Assembly (NCBI RefSeq): GCF_000177235.2
Contig: NC_014829.1
Location: 3,472,001 to 3,536,000 of the forward strand
Source of the DNA: Evansella cellulosilytica DSM 2522
GTDB lineage: Bacteria > Bacillota > Bacilli > Bacillales > Salisediminibacteriaceae
Direction: 5' to 3'
DNA length: 64,000 nt
The number at the start of each line of letters is the position of its first letter. Positions within the stretch are counted from its first letter, which is position 1. The translations under genes and the position numbers were made by a program. Under the pieces are notes generated by a model that saw nothing but the letters and a program-made list of their open reading frames with translations, was not told where the DNA came from and did not search any database. Below are positions 54,832 to 64,000 of the stretch, piece after piece.

Positions 54832-55524
54832 TTAGCTAATATTTTCTAACCTTTTTTCTAAACGCTTCATTCTCACTTCATCTTTATTCGCCTTTTCATA
54901 ATGCTTTAGCTTTCTCTTTAAGCGAGATTTCGTCCAATCATCACCAGCAATCCCTTTTTGGTTTAAATAGATTGCAAAGAAATCAACGTTACCACTTTCA
55001 TATTTAAATTGATCTTCCACAATTTCAAAGTAGTGTTCAAATGCTTCATAAATAGTAGCATTATCCGGTACAAAATCACCATATTTCTCCATACATAGTT
55101 GATAATTTTTCTCTCTTAATTTAGTTATAAACGTATTTAAAAATAGTTCTTCATTATTTGAAACTTTGTATCCTTTGTGTTCAAGAAGCTGAACAAAGAT
55201 TTTAAATTCACTATGATAATAGGAATATGCTTTTCTCATTTCCTTAGTCATACTAATATTTACACTAACAGTACCTTCGGAGCGAGCCTGCAACATGTTC
55301 AATAATGCTTTTTGAACCTCTGGCTTCAACAAAAAGGTTGGATGAACTGTCCTCAGGTACTTCTCAACCTCGTTATTCAATAGACATTGTTGCTCTTCTT
55401 CTTTTTTCATACGCCTCAAGGCTTCTAACCTTTCCTGTTCAGCATATGCCATAATTCTTTGCTGTGTCTCTTCTGCCCACACAGCGCGTTTCGCTTCAAA
55501 CTTCTTAATTAAGTGTTGAAACAT
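54832..55524 (-). CDS. Uncharacterised 230-aa helical protein
   Basis: Not recognised. Start at MFQHLIKKFE, with GGAGAGG upstream. The first 50 residues form a charged probable coiled coil (AEETQQRIMAYAEQERLEALRRMKKEEEQ region). The rest is helical with aromatic-rich parts (AYSYYHSEFKIF, EHYFEIVEDQF) and a strongly basic C-terminus (KSRLKRKLKHYEK). No signal peptide. Monocistronic, between repeat-rich DNA and ytfP. Confidence 0.68.
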   Translation of the reverse strand: MFQHLIKKFEAKRAVWAEETQQRIMAYAEQERLEALRRMKKEEEQQCLLNNEVEKYLRTVHPTFLLKPEVQKALLNMLQARSEGTVSVNISMTKEMRKAYSYYHSEFKIFVQLLEHKGYKVSNNEELFLNTFITKLREKNYQLCMEKYGDFVPDNATIYEAFEHYFEIVEDQFKYESGNVDFFAIYLNQKGIAGDDWTKSRLKRKLKHYEKANKDEVRMKRLEKRLENIS

Positions 55525-55826
55525 GTGCCTCTCCTCCTTCCAAATTGCTGTTAATTTTTTTACCAACTGAAGTGTAACATATTATAAATAGAAATAAAAC
55601 AGAGTTTTTGTAAAAAATACTAATTATTAAGTACTTAATGTGAACTAACCTCTTCTCACCATTATATATGATGTAATATACCGTTATTTGGTGAATTTAG
55701 AGATAGTATTTAGGCTCATTTTTCTATAATTTATTTATTGAATACATTAACTAGCCTAGTCGCAGCTTTGTTTTCGATTTAAAAAATGATACTCTTTATA
55801 TTGAAATAGGAAAGATGGTGAAAAAT
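55525..55826. other. Intergenic region, nothing recognised
   Basis: AT-rich spacer between two divergent genes; it should hold both promoters, but no hexamer pair stands out and no repeat family member is present. Confidence 0.4.
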
Positions 55827-57101
55827 ATGCATGCTGACGTAATCGTTATTGGTGGTGGCCCAGCAGGCTTAATGGCTGCGGTAGCCGCTGCTGAATATGG
55901 AGCAAAAGTCGTTCTACTTGATAAAGGAAGTAAACTAGGCCGTAAACTTGCGATTTCTGGTGGAGGCCGTTGTAATGTTACAAACAGAGCGGACGTAGAG
56001 GAAATTATCGCGCATATCCCAGGTAATGGGCGCTTTATGTATAGTCCTTTTTCAGTATTCAATAATGAAGATATTATACAGTTTTTTGAAAACTTAGGAA
56101 TCAAATTAAAAGAGGAAGACAATGGAAGGATGTTCCCTGTAAGTGACAAAGCGATAACTGTTGTTAAAACACTCATTGAAAAAGTCCAAAGCCTTAAAGT
56201 AAGTATTAGAACTCGAACTGAAGTGAATGAAGTGCTATATGATTTTTCAAATTCAAAGGTAAAAGGGGTACAACTCGTTTCAGGAGAGGTAATTGAAGCA
56301 CCTAATGTCATTATCGCTGTTGGTGGAAAATCAGTTCCTCATACAGGTAGTACGGGTGATGGTTATCCGTGGGCCAAAAAAGCAGGTCATACTATTACTG
56401 AACTATACCCTACAGAAGTGCCGATTACAGCTAATGATCGTTTTATTAAAAATAAAGAACTACAAGGATTATCACTTCGCAACGTTAAATTATCAGTACT
56501 TGATCCGAAAAGCAAGAAGCTAGTAAAAGGTCACGTAGGTGACATGATTTTTACTCATTTTGGTATTTCTGGTCCAATCGTTCTTCGTTGTAGTCAATAC
56601 GTTGTGAAAGCTAAAAAAAAGTATCAGGTTAAAGCTGTACCACTGGCTTTAGATTTATTTCCTGATAAGCATGTAGACACTGTTATTACGGAGATTGAAA
56701 GCCTACTCGTGGAACAACCGAAAAAGGCAGTCAAAAATGTACTAAATAGCTGGGTACCAGAGAGATTATTACCATTATTATTTAAAATAAGCGATATTGA
56801 TCCACTTATGATACAGCCAGAAATATCAAAAGAAAAAATAAGGTCTTTAGCAAATGTAGTGAAAAGTTTTCATATATCAGCTACAGGAACACTTTCACTT
56901 GAAAAAGCATTCGTCACTGGTGGTGGTGTTTCAGTAAAAGAACTGCAGCCTAAACGAATGGAATCTAAGCTAATGAAGGGATTATTCTTCTGTGGGGAAG
57001 TACTGGATATTCACGGCTATACTGGTGGATACAATATAACTGTTGCTTTTTCTACAGGATATACAGCAGGACAAGCTGCCGCAATGAATATGTGGGAATA
57101 G
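55827..57101 (+). CDS. ytfP: HI0933/BaiN-type FAD-dependent oxidoreductase YtfP
   Basis: A 424-aa flavoprotein. Dinucleotide-binding [14 protein letters not shown] (about 5-18), the diagnostic [17 protein letters not shown], and the C-terminal [20 protein letters not shown] motif are intact. Family members are poorly characterised; BaiN acts on bile acid intermediates in gut bacteria, but that role should not be assumed here. I use the second of two close ATGs, which has GGTGA at good spacing. Confidence 0.88.
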   Translation: MHADVIVIGGGPAGLMAAVAAAEYGAKVVLLDKGSKLGRKLAISGGGRCNVTNRADVEEIIAHIPGNGRFMYSPFSVFNNEDIIQFFENLGIKLKEEDNGRMFPVSDKAITVVKTLIEKVQSLKVSIRTRTEVNEVLYDFSNSKVKGVQLVSGEVIEAPNVIIAVGGKSVPHTGSTGDGYPWAKKAGHTITELYPTEVPITANDRFIKNKELQGLSLRNVKLSVLDPKSKKLVKGHVGDMIFTHFGISGPIVLRCSQYVVKAKKKYQVKAVPLALDLFPDKHVDTVITEIESLLVEQPKKAVKNVLNSWVPERLLPLLFKISDIDPLMIQPEISKEKIRSLANVVKSFHISATGTLSLEKAFVTGGGVSVKELQPKRMESKLMKGLFFCGEVLDIHGYTGGYNITVAFSTGYTAGQAAAMNMWE

Positions 57102-57163
57102 AGACTGACTAATAGGTTGACATTAACCCTATTAAGTACTTAACACAATATATATAGCAAAAC

Positions 57164-57205
57164 ACTAATACCTAACTTCATTGCAAGCTAGGTATTAGTT
57201 TATTT
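57164..57205. terminator. Terminator between ytfP and leuS
   Basis: ACTAATACCTA (57164-57174) pairs with TAGGTATTAGT (57189-57199). TTATTTT follows on plus and GTTTTGC on minus. Confidence 0.75.
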
Positions 57206-57238
57206 TGCCAAGACTTTTCTATCGTTTTTGATTCAACC

Positions 57239-59656
57239 TTAGTTAGCTACAATATTGACAAGTTTTCCAGGTACTGCAATAACCTTTCGAACTGTTTTCC
57301 CTTCAATTTCTTCTTTTACTTTATCAATTTCAACTGCTTTTTGCTCCATGTCTTCACGACTTGCGTCTTTAGCGATAACAAGCTTCGAACGCACCTTACC
57401 ATTAACTTGGACAACAATTTCTACTTCATTCTCTACTAACAATGACTCATCATATATTGGCCACGTAGCATATGCAATTGTTTCTTCATGTCCAAGCTTA
57501 CTCCAAAGCTCTTCACTAATATGCGGAGCTACTGGTGAAAGTAATTTCACAAATCCTTCAATATGAGACTTACATAATTCCTCTTGTTTGTATGCCTCAT
57601 TTACAAATACCATCATTTGTGAAATTCCTGTATTAAAACGTAATCCTTCAAAGTCCTCTGTTACTTTTTTTACAGTTTGATGGTACGCCCGTGTCATATG
57701 TGCAGATCCCTCTTTATCAACAATGGCGTGATTTAGCTCTCCATTATCAGATACAATTAATCGCCAAACACGATCAAGGAAACGGCGTGCACCGTCTAAA
57801 CCATTTGTGCTCCATGCTATCGATGCATCCAATGGCCCCATAAACATTTCATATAACCTTAATGTATCCGCACCATGGCTTTTAATGATATCATCAGGAT
57901 TCACAACATTTCCTTTAGACTTACTCATTTTTTCATTTCCTTCACCAAGAATCATTCCTTGGTTATATAGCTTTTGGAATGGCTCCTTCGTTGGAACAAC
58001 ACCAATATCGTAAAGAAATTTATGCCAGAACCGTGCATAAAGTAAATGGAGAACAGCGTGCTCAGCTCCGCCAATGTAAATATCTACTGGCAACCACTTT
58101 TTCAATAATTCAGGATCCGCAAGTGCTTCGTCATTATGTGGATCAATATAACGTAAATAGTACCAACAGCTTCCTGCCCATTGTGGCATCGTGTTCGTTT
58201 CACGTCGACCTTTTTTACCAGTTTCAGGATCTGTTACATATAACCAATCGGTTGCATTCGCTAACGGAGATTCGCCTTCTCCAGATGGCTTAAACTCTTC
58301 CAATTCTGGGAGTGTTAAAGGTAGCTCCTCCTCAGGTACAGCCTTCATCGTACCGTCTTCAAAGTGAATGATTGGAATTGGCTCACCCCAATAACGTTGT
58401 CTACTAAATAGCCAATCACGAAGGCGATATGTTACCTTTCTTTCTCCACGGTTGTTATTTTCTAACCATTCGATCATTTTGCTAATGGCTTCTTCCTTAT
58501 CAAGCCCGTTTAGGAAATCCGAGTTAACATGCGGACCATCGCCAGTATATGCCTCTTTAGAAAGGTCACCCCCAGAAACTACTTCAACGATTGGAAGATC
58601 AAATGCTTGTGCAAATTCGTAGTCTCTTTCATCATGGCCCGGTACAGCCATAATTGCACCTGTTCCGTAGTTTACGAGTACATAGTCAGCAATCCAGATT
58701 GGTAGCTTTTCTCCACTAACTGGGTGTATCGCATAAGCACCAGTGAAAACACCGGTTTTGTCTTTAGCAAGCTCCGTTCTTTCTAAATCACTTTTTGTTG
58801 CTACCTTCTTTTGATATTCATCAACAGCCTCGAATTGCTCTGGTGTTACAATTCTTTCAACTAGCTTATGCTCTGGTGCTAGTACGATGTATGTTGCGCC
58901 ATATAGTGTATCTGGTCTTGTAGTGAAAACAGTAATTGTATTATCGACGCCTTCAACATCAAATGTTACATCTGCACCTTCCGAACGTCCGATCCAGTTG
59001 CGCTGCATATCCTTTAAGCTCTCCGGCCAATCGAGTTCTTCTAGATCCTCAAGTAAACGATCTGCATAAGCAGTAATGCGTAGCATCCATTGCTTCATAG
59101 GGCGACGCTCTACAGGATGACCTCCGCGTTCACTTTTTCCATCGATGACCTCTTCGTTAGCCAATACTGTCCCGAGCGCTGGGCACCAATTTACTGCTAC
59201 TTCATCTACATACGCAAGTCCTTTCTCATAAAGCTTTAAGAATATCCATTGCGTCCACTTATAATAGCTTTCATCCGTCGTATTTACTTCTCGGTCCCAA
59301 TCGTAGGAAAAACCAAGTGCTTTAATTTGCTTTCGAAATACATCAATGTTCTTCACTGTAAATTCATTTGGATGATTTCCAGTATCTAATGCATATTGCT
59401 CTGCTGGAAGTCCGAACGCATCCCACCCCATTGGATGAAGTACATTGTACCCTTGCATACGGCGCATTCTTGAAAGAATATCCGTTGCAGTATAACCTTC
59501 AGGGTGTCCTACATGAAGTCCAGATCCTGAAGGGTACGGAAACATGTCTAGCGCATAAAAATTCTCTTTCGTTGTGTTCTCCTCAACTTTAAATGTTTTG
59601 TTTTCTTCCCAAACTTTTTGCCACTTCTGCTCTACGAACTGATGGTCAAAAGCCAT
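57239..59656 (-). CDS. leuS: Leucyl-tRNA synthetase
   Basis: An 805-aa class I synthetase. HIGH equivalent HVGH at 48-51 and the KMSKS loop in [10 protein letters not shown] are intact. The editing domain (CP1) contains [12 protein letters not shown] and [15 protein letters not shown] with its catalytic aspartate, so proofreading should be functional. Start at MAFDHQFV with GGAGG eight bases upstream. A leucine T-box precedes the gene. Confidence 0.97.
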   Translation of the reverse strand: MAFDHQFVEQKWQKVWEENKTFKVEENTTKENFYALDMFPYPSGSGLHVGHPEGYTATDILSRMRRMQGYNVLHPMGWDAFGLPAEQYALDTGNHPNEFTVKNIDVFRKQIKALGFSYDWDREVNTTDESYYKWTQWIFLKLYEKGLAYVDEVAVNWCPALGTVLANEEVIDGKSERGGHPVERRPMKQWMLRITAYADRLLEDLEELDWPESLKDMQRNWIGRSEGADVTFDVEGVDNTITVFTTRPDTLYGATYIVLAPEHKLVERIVTPEQFEAVDEYQKKVATKSDLERTELAKDKTGVFTGAYAIHPVSGEKLPIWIADYVLVNYGTGAIMAVPGHDERDYEFAQAFDLPIVEVVSGGDLSKEAYTGDGPHVNSDFLNGLDKEEAISKMIEWLENNNRGERKVTYRLRDWLFSRQRYWGEPIPIIHFEDGTMKAVPEEELPLTLPELEEFKPSGEGESPLANATDWLYVTDPETGKKGRRETNTMPQWAGSCWYYLRYIDPHNDEALADPELLKKWLPVDIYIGGAEHAVLHLLYARFWHKFLYDIGVVPTKEPFQKLYNQGMILGEGNEKMSKSKGNVVNPDDIIKSHGADTLRLYEMFMGPLDASIAWSTNGLDGARRFLDRVWRLIVSDNGELNHAIVDKEGSAHMTRAYHQTVKKVTEDFEGLRFNTGISQMMVFVNEAYKQEELCKSHIEGFVKLLSPVAPHISEELWSKLGHEETIAYATWPIYDESLLVENEVEIVVQVNGKVRSKLVIAKDASREDMEQKAVEIDKVKEEIEGKTVRKVIAVPGKLVNIVAN

Positions 59657-59687
59657 CGCCAAAACCTCCCATTATACATCTTAAGAT

Positions 59688-59980
59688 GACAAAAAACCTC
59701 CCATCCCTAGCGTAAAACAGGGACGAGAGGTTGAAATCCTTCCCGCGGTACCACCCACGTTAGCGGTGAAAAAGCAAATAGCCGCTCTCTTTGACCTGTA
59801 ACGTAGGTTATTCGTTAAAGAGTAATGAGATATTGTGATACTCTGTTCCTCTTTACAATTCCAAGGCGAGTTCATCAAATTCCACGGTTAACTTCCACCA
59901 CCCGTTAACTCTCTGAAAACGTGTTCGTTGACTACTAGTCCTTGTCGTCATCTTTCGACTATATTCAAATAGTTTTAATT
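59688..59980 (-). promoter_or_regulatory. Leucine T-box leader of leuS
   Basis: T-box TGGTACCGCGGGAAGG at 59753-59738. Terminator CCTCTCGTCCCT/AGGGATGGGAGG at 59730-59697 with a T-run. The specifier loop GATGAACTCGCCTTGG presents a CTC leucine codon at 59870-59868. Confidence 0.93.
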
Positions 59981-59986
59981 ATTGTT

Positions 59987-60015
59987 ATTGTATGCATCCA
60001 ACACTGTAGTGTCAA
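59987..60015 (-). promoter_or_regulatory. Sigma-A promoter of leuS
   Basis: TTGACA (60015-60010), 17-base spacer, TACAAT (59992-59987). Confidence 0.85.
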
Positions 60016-60060
60016 GCATTCTACGAATATCATTTACCTATTTTTTCAATTTTAAACTTT

Positions 60061-61278
60061 TTATGATGCAGATGATTCTACTTTTTTTCTTGAAAACGTC
60101 GTATTTGCTATTTTTCGATCAAATATGAGTGTTGTTATAAATGGAATAACGAACATAAAGGCTATGACGTAAAATAAAATTGCCATTCCAAACATATCTG
60201 CTAAAAAGCCGCCAAATAACGGACCGATAACACGGCCACCTGTTCCTACACTATTCACGATCCCTTGATAAAATCCTGCTTTTCCTTTTGGTGCTAGCTG
60301 ATGAGCGATTGTTGGTATCGCAGGCCATACGAACATCTCACCTATCGTTAATATAATCATAGCTGCTAAAAAGGCTGTGAATACCTCTGCTTGGGATAAC
60401 ACTAAGTATGAACCCATAAAGATTGCTAATCCTACATAAATCTGTGATTTTAAAGAATGAACAAATCGATTTATAAAGTATTTAATAATAGGCTGACAAA
60501 AAACAATCATACACCCATTTATTGTCCATAATAAACTGTATTGCGTAAGTGGGATGTCTAGGTTTTGCGTATGAACAGAAACAGTGGATGCCCACTGTGC
60601 ATATGCCACCCAGCAAATAAGAAAACCAAAACACAACATGAGTAATGCATGGAATCGTTTTTTATTTTCTATTATTGCACCTTGCTCAAATACATTTGTC
60701 GTAGCTGCACTATCCTGTTCTACTTTAATATGACGAATCGCAAAAAATGCTAGGAGGAAAAACCCAACATACATCATTCCGTTACCGAAGAAAACGAGAT
60801 CAAAGCGATAGCTTGCTAAAAAGCCACCAATCGCTGAACCAGCAGCGACCCCTACATTTTGTGCAACATAGATCGCATTAAAGGGACGCCTGCCCCCTTC
60901 TGGCCAAATTGCACCAGCCATTGCATACATACATGGAACCATTAAACCTGCTCCAAAGCCTAAGCCCATGAGAAAGATAATGTAAGCAATAAAGGAGTAA
61001 TGGAAGAATGCTAAAAGAAATGCACTAGTCATTGTAATTGTAAGCCCAATTGAAATAGTACGATAACCGCCAATTTTATCGAAAAGCTTGCCACCAATTA
61101 AGTTACCGATAATACCTGATAATCCATTAAACATAAGAACAGTACCTGCAACTGTCAATGACTGTCCAAGTACTTGGTTAATATATATTGTATTTAAAGG
61201 CCATAAAAAAGAAGCCCCTGTCACGTTGATTGCCATTCCAATAACGAGAATCCAGATGGCCTTAGGCATTTTAGGCAT
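60061..61278 (-). CDS. yttB: Major facilitator superfamily transporter (YttB-like)
   Basis: A 405-aa membrane protein with about twelve segments. The MFS loop-2 motif appears as GGKLFDKIGGYR. It resembles drug/efflux MFS proteins, and its position after leuS matches YttB. Substrate unknown. GGAGGGCG precedes the ATG. The C-terminus is basic (FDRKIANTTFSRKK). Confidence 0.82.
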   Translation of the reverse strand: MPKMPKAIWILVIGMAINVTGASFLWPLNTIYINQVLGQSLTVAGTVLMFNGLSGIIGNLIGGKLFDKIGGYRTISIGLTITMTSAFLLAFFHYSFIAYIIFLMGLGFGAGLMVPCMYAMAGAIWPEGGRRPFNAIYVAQNVGVAAGSAIGGFLASYRFDLVFFGNGMMYVGFFLLAFFAIRHIKVEQDSAATTNVFEQGAIIENKKRFHALLMLCFGFLICWVAYAQWASTVSVHTQNLDIPLTQYSLLWTINGCMIVFCQPIIKYFINRFVHSLKSQIYVGLAIFMGSYLVLSQAEVFTAFLAAMIILTIGEMFVWPAIPTIAHQLAPKGKAGFYQGIVNSVGTGGRVIGPLFGGFLADMFGMAILFYVIAFMFVIPFITTLIFDRKIANTTFSRKKVESSAS

Positions 61279-61456
61279 AAAGCGCCCTCCTTATTTCGTA
61301 ATACTAAGTAAATTTTAGTCGATGTTAGATCTTTTATCAATACTAGATTTTTACCTTAATGTCTGTTACCCCTCTTTCCTTTTAAACATACTGGTGTATA
61401 TTTACGAATGTATGGTAGGATGTTTTACAGATAATAACGGAAAGTGTGGGACGATA

Positions 61457-62473
61457 ATGATCGATTTAAGAAGTGATACAGTAACGAAACCATCCGATGA
61501 GATGCGCGAAAAAATGTTGACAGCACTCGTTGGTGATGACGTATATGGCGAGGACCCTACAGTAAATGAACTAGAGACATATGCCGCTCAACTATTTGGA
61601 AAAGAAGCAGCATTATTTGTTACAAGCGGTACACAAGGGAATCAAGCTGCGATACTATCCTATACGCAGCCTGGGCAGGAAATCATAATGGATAACGAAT
61701 CACACGTTTTTCTATATGAAGGAGCTGCTACTTCTGCATTTGCAGGTGTACAATCGAGGACGTTAGCACATCGTCGTGGACAAATTGCCATTGACGATAT
61801 AGAAGCCGCGGTTAGAGGTGAAGATATTCATTTTCCAGAGACTTCCCTTATATGGCTTGAAAACTCTCATAACCGTAGTGGCGGTTCAATTTTACCTTTG
61901 ACGTATATAAAAGAGGTTTATCAACTAGCTCGCTCTTATCATGTTCCAGTTCATATTGACGGTGCAAGAATATTTAATGCATCAGTAGCGAGTAACATAG
62001 CGATAAAAGAATATGCAGCTTACGCTAATTCGATTCAGTTTTGTTTATCAAAAGGGCTAGGTGCTCCAGTAGGATCCGTTTTAGTAGGAGATAAGGCCTT
62101 TATCGACCGTGCTCGAAAAAAACGTAAAATGCTCGGTGGCGGATTAAGACAGGCAGGTGTGATAGCAGCCCCTGGATTATTAGCATTAAAATCAAATGTC
62201 GATCGCCTTACCGAAGACCATGAAAATGCAAAAAGGCTCGCTAAAGCAATTGAACAATATACGGCACTAAAAGTCGTTAACAAAGTGGAAACAAATATTA
62301 TTTTAGTTGAAACTTCTGCTTCTGAAAATTCTTCTCAAGAATGGTTACAAATTTTCAAAGCAAAAGGTATTTTGGCCGTTGCCTTTGCTCCAACAGTAAT
62401 TAGATTTACTACCCACCTCGATATTTCAAAGGAAGATATCGATGAAGTTATTTCAACATTAAAGAATCTTTAA
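61457..62473 (+). CDS. Low-specificity L-threonine aldolase
   Basis: A 338-aa fold-type I PLP enzyme cleaving L-threonine or allo-threonine to glycine and acetaldehyde. N-terminus MIDLRSDTVTKPSDEM and GDDVYGEDPTVN are family hallmarks. The PLP lysine is K199 in SKGLGAPVGS; HIDGARIFNA carries the aspartate and arginine. Start set at the ATG giving MIDLRSD; longer upstream reading is non-homologous. The ribosome binding site (GTGTGGG) is weak. Confidence 0.92.
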   Translation: MIDLRSDTVTKPSDEMREKMLTALVGDDVYGEDPTVNELETYAAQLFGKEAALFVTSGTQGNQAAILSYTQPGQEIIMDNESHVFLYEGAATSAFAGVQSRTLAHRRGQIAIDDIEAAVRGEDIHFPETSLIWLENSHNRSGGSILPLTYIKEVYQLARSYHVPVHIDGARIFNASVASNIAIKEYAAYANSIQFCLSKGLGAPVGSVLVGDKAFIDRARKKRKMLGGGLRQAGVIAAPGLLALKSNVDRLTEDHENAKRLAKAIEQYTALKVVNKVETNIILVETSASENSSQEWLQIFKAKGILAVAFAPTVIRFTTHLDISKEDIDEVISTLKNL

Positions 62474-62500
62474 ATACACTTTTGAAAGGTTGTTATCATA

Positions 62501-63457
62501 ATGAACGAACAAGCACCTGCTTTTTTCGGCGATAAAAAGTATTATACGTGGAATGCACATTTACGAGCTGAATTTGGTGAAAAAATATTCAAGGTTCCCC
62601 TTGATGGTGGTTTTGATTGTCCAAACCGTGACGGTAAAGTAGCTCATGGTGGATGCACGTTTTGTAGCGAGCGTGGGTCAGGTGATTTTGCCGGCGATCG
62701 AAAGGACGACCTTGTCACACAATTTAAGACGATTAAGGAAAAACTACATCAAAAATGGAAAGCTGGTAAATATATCGGTTATTTCCAAGCATATACTAAT
62801 ACGTATGCACCAGTCGAAGAGTTAAGAGAAATGTTTGAAGTCATTCTTGAACAAGATGATGTTGTCGGTTTGTCGATAGCTACTCGCCCAGATTGCCTTC
62901 CAGACGATGTTGTTGAATATTTAGCCGAGTTAAATAAACGAACATATTTATGGGTTGAATTAGGTTTACAAACAGTTCACGAGCGAACTGCTGATCTTAT
63001 CAATAGAGCGCACGATTACGAATGCTATAAAGAAGGCGTAGACAAGCTAAGAAAGCACAATATTCGTGTTTGTTCGCATATTATAAACGGTTTACCTCTA
63101 GAAACAAAAGATATGATGTTGGAAACAGCACAGGAAGTTGCAAAGCTCGATGTCCAAGGCATAAAAATTCATTTACTACATTTATTAAAGAAAACACCTA
63201 TGGTAAAGCAATACGAAAAAGGACTACTTGAGTTTATGAGTAGTGAAGAATATATTCAACTCGTATGTGACCAATTAGAGGTACTCCCTCCTGAAATGAT
63301 CATTCACCGTCTTACCGGAGATGGTCCAGCTGATTTGATGATTGGCCCTATGTGGAGCTTAAACAAATGGGAAGTTCTAAATGGAATTGATGCTGAACTG
63401 AAGCGCCGCAATAGCTGGCAAGGAAAACATTATGTTCGTAATAAGGAGTACATTTAA
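62501..63457 (+). CDS. ytqA: Radical SAM protein YtqA
   Basis: A 318-aa radical SAM enzyme of the TIGR01212 family. Cluster cysteines lie at C40, C52 and C55 (CPNRDG ... GGCTFC). B. subtilis YtqA has been proposed to act in the ammonium-dependent branch of mnm5s2U tRNA modification and has been called MnmL; I recall this from the literature and cannot check it here. It overlaps ytqB by one base (TAATG), supporting a joint role. Confidence 0.88.
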   Translation: MNEQAPAFFGDKKYYTWNAHLRAEFGEKIFKVPLDGGFDCPNRDGKVAHGGCTFCSERGSGDFAGDRKDDLVTQFKTIKEKLHQKWKAGKYIGYFQAYTNTYAPVEELREMFEVILEQDDVVGLSIATRPDCLPDDVVEYLAELNKRTYLWVELGLQTVHERTADLINRAHDYECYKEGVDKLRKHNIRVCSHIINGLPLETKDMMLETAQEVAKLDVQGIKIHLLHLLKKTPMVKQYEKGLLEFMSSEEYIQLVCDQLEVLPPEMIIHRLTGDGPADLMIGPMWSLNKWEVLNGIDAELKRRNSWQGKHYVRNKEYI

Positions 63458-64000
63458 TGATGAAGCTTTTAGGCGTTTTACCATTTGCAAGAGAACTATT
63501 GATGAAAGCAGTTACTGAAGGAGATGTTGTTATTGACGCCACAGCTGGAAAAGGTAATGACACGCTATTTTTATCGAAGCTCGTTAGTAACACCGGAAAA
63601 GTATATAGCTTTGATATACAAGAAGCTGCCATTACAGCAACGCGAAAAAAACTAGCTGAAAATAATCAAGATAGCAATGTACAATTGATTCATGATGGCC
63701 ACGAAAAGTTGTTAAACTATTTAGATCAAGATGATTATGAGAACATAGCAGGGGCAATCTTCAACTTAGGCTATTTACCTGGAAGCGATAAAACAGTAGT
63801 CACTACTCCGGAGACTACGATAAAAGCGATAGAACATATTATAAAGCATTTAAAGGTAGAAGGCATATTAGTACTCGTCGTTTACCACGGCCATGCTGAA
63901 GGTAAAGTGGAGAAAGATGCGCTCATCCCCTTCATCAGAGCCTTACCACAAGAGCATTTCCATGTTCTTGAATATCAATTTACAAACCAAATTAACAATC
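63457..64000 (+). CDS. ytqB: Class I SAM methyltransferase YtqB, 3' end outside window
   Basis: 181 codons are visible before the window ends; the B. subtilis protein is about 194 aa, so little is missing. SAM-binding DATAGKGNDTLFLSK and the NLGYLPGSDK motif (NxGYxP) are present. B. subtilis YtqB (MnmM) methylates nm5s2U to mnm5s2U at tRNA wobble position 34. AAGGAG lies upstream of tandem ATGs; translation is coupled to ytqA. Confidence 0.9.
   Translation, partial: MMKLLGVLPFARELLMKAVTEGDVVIDATAGKGNDTLFLSKLVSNTGKVYSFDIQEAAITATRKKLAENNQDSNVQLIHDGHEKLLNYLDQDDYENIAGAIFNLGYLPGSDKTVVTTPETTIKAIEHIIKHLKVEGILVLVVYHGHAEGKVEKDALIPFIRALPQEHFHVLEYQFTNQINN

Noticed and set aside
13383-55000. CRISPR array
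   Set aside because: The repeats are dispersed, palindromic and differ in orientation; no regular repeat-spacer pattern and no cas genes are present.

Overview
This window looks like about 64 kb of chromosomal backbone from a low-GC, Gram-positive Bacillaceae bacterium. The gene order largely matches the Bacillus subtilis refZ/ytsP/ytrP/rpsD/tyrS/acuABC/motPS/ccpA/aroA/ytxGHJ/murC/sftA/ytpQ/ytpP/ytoQ/ytoP/ytnP/trmB/ytmP/ytlQ/thpR/ytkP/ytjP/ytgP/ytfP/leuS/yttB/ytqAB segment. Strong GGAGG ribosome binding sites, frequent TTG/GTG starts, two T-box leaders and a MotPS-type stator fit a Bacillus relative, possibly an alkaliphilic or salt-tolerant one. The species cannot be fixed from the sequence alone. 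I see no prophage, CRISPR array, tRNA, rRNA or intact transposase.

Layout. 1-10 kb: refZ (cut by the window edge), a free-methionine-sulfoxide reductase, a GAF-GGDEF diguanylate cyclase, rpsD with its leader, a CHY zinc-finger protein, T-box-controlled tyrS and a class A penicillin-binding protein. 10-18 kb: acuABC (without acsA), an MTA/SAH nucleosidase, motPS, ccpA and a fused chorismate mutase/DAHP synthase. 18-30 kb: a large FtsA/PilM-like protein with a repeated C-terminal module, ytxGHJ, an M29 aminopeptidase, murC, a nicotinate phosphoribosyltransferase and sftA. 30-45 kb: ytpQ, ytpP, an orphan EIIC-type membrane protein, a lipoprotein, ytoQ, a DUF84 NTPase, an M42 peptidase, ytzB, ytnP, trmB, ytzH, ytmP, ytlQ, thpR, a cysteine-synthase-like enzyme and PepV dipeptidase. 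45-64 kb: ytzE, a pseudouridine synthase, a ProC-like oxidoreductase, two tandem SEDS genes, an HxlR-type regulator, the MurJ-type flippase YtgP, a DUF4349 lipoprotein, YjbQ, a pyrroline-5-carboxylate reductase, YtfP, T-box-controlled leuS, an MFS transporter, threonine aldolase, and the ytqA/ytqB pair linked to tRNA wobble-uridine modification (ytqB cut by the window edge).

The genes are mostly housekeeping. One theme is envelope growth and division: class A PBP, FtsA-like protein, MurC, SftA, two SEDS proteins, MurJ and RefZ. A second is translation: S4, TyrRS, LeuRS, TrmB, RsuA-type synthase, YtqA/YtqB. A third is carbon and amino-acid control: CcpA, AcuABC, AroA, CysK-like enzyme, ProC-like enzymes, threonine aldolase.

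The least explained material is intergenic. At least four families of palindromic repeats recur. One is a composite of a GAGTCA hairpin followed by a nested palindrome; its inner stem changes sequence between copies while keeping its base pairing. Another is a 271-bp element with inverted ends and a 6-bp direct duplication, resembling a non-autonomous mobile element. Among the proteins, the FtsA/PilM-like protein with its repeated C-terminal module is the best candidate for an uncharacterised function. I found no clear new multi-gene defence or biosynthetic system.
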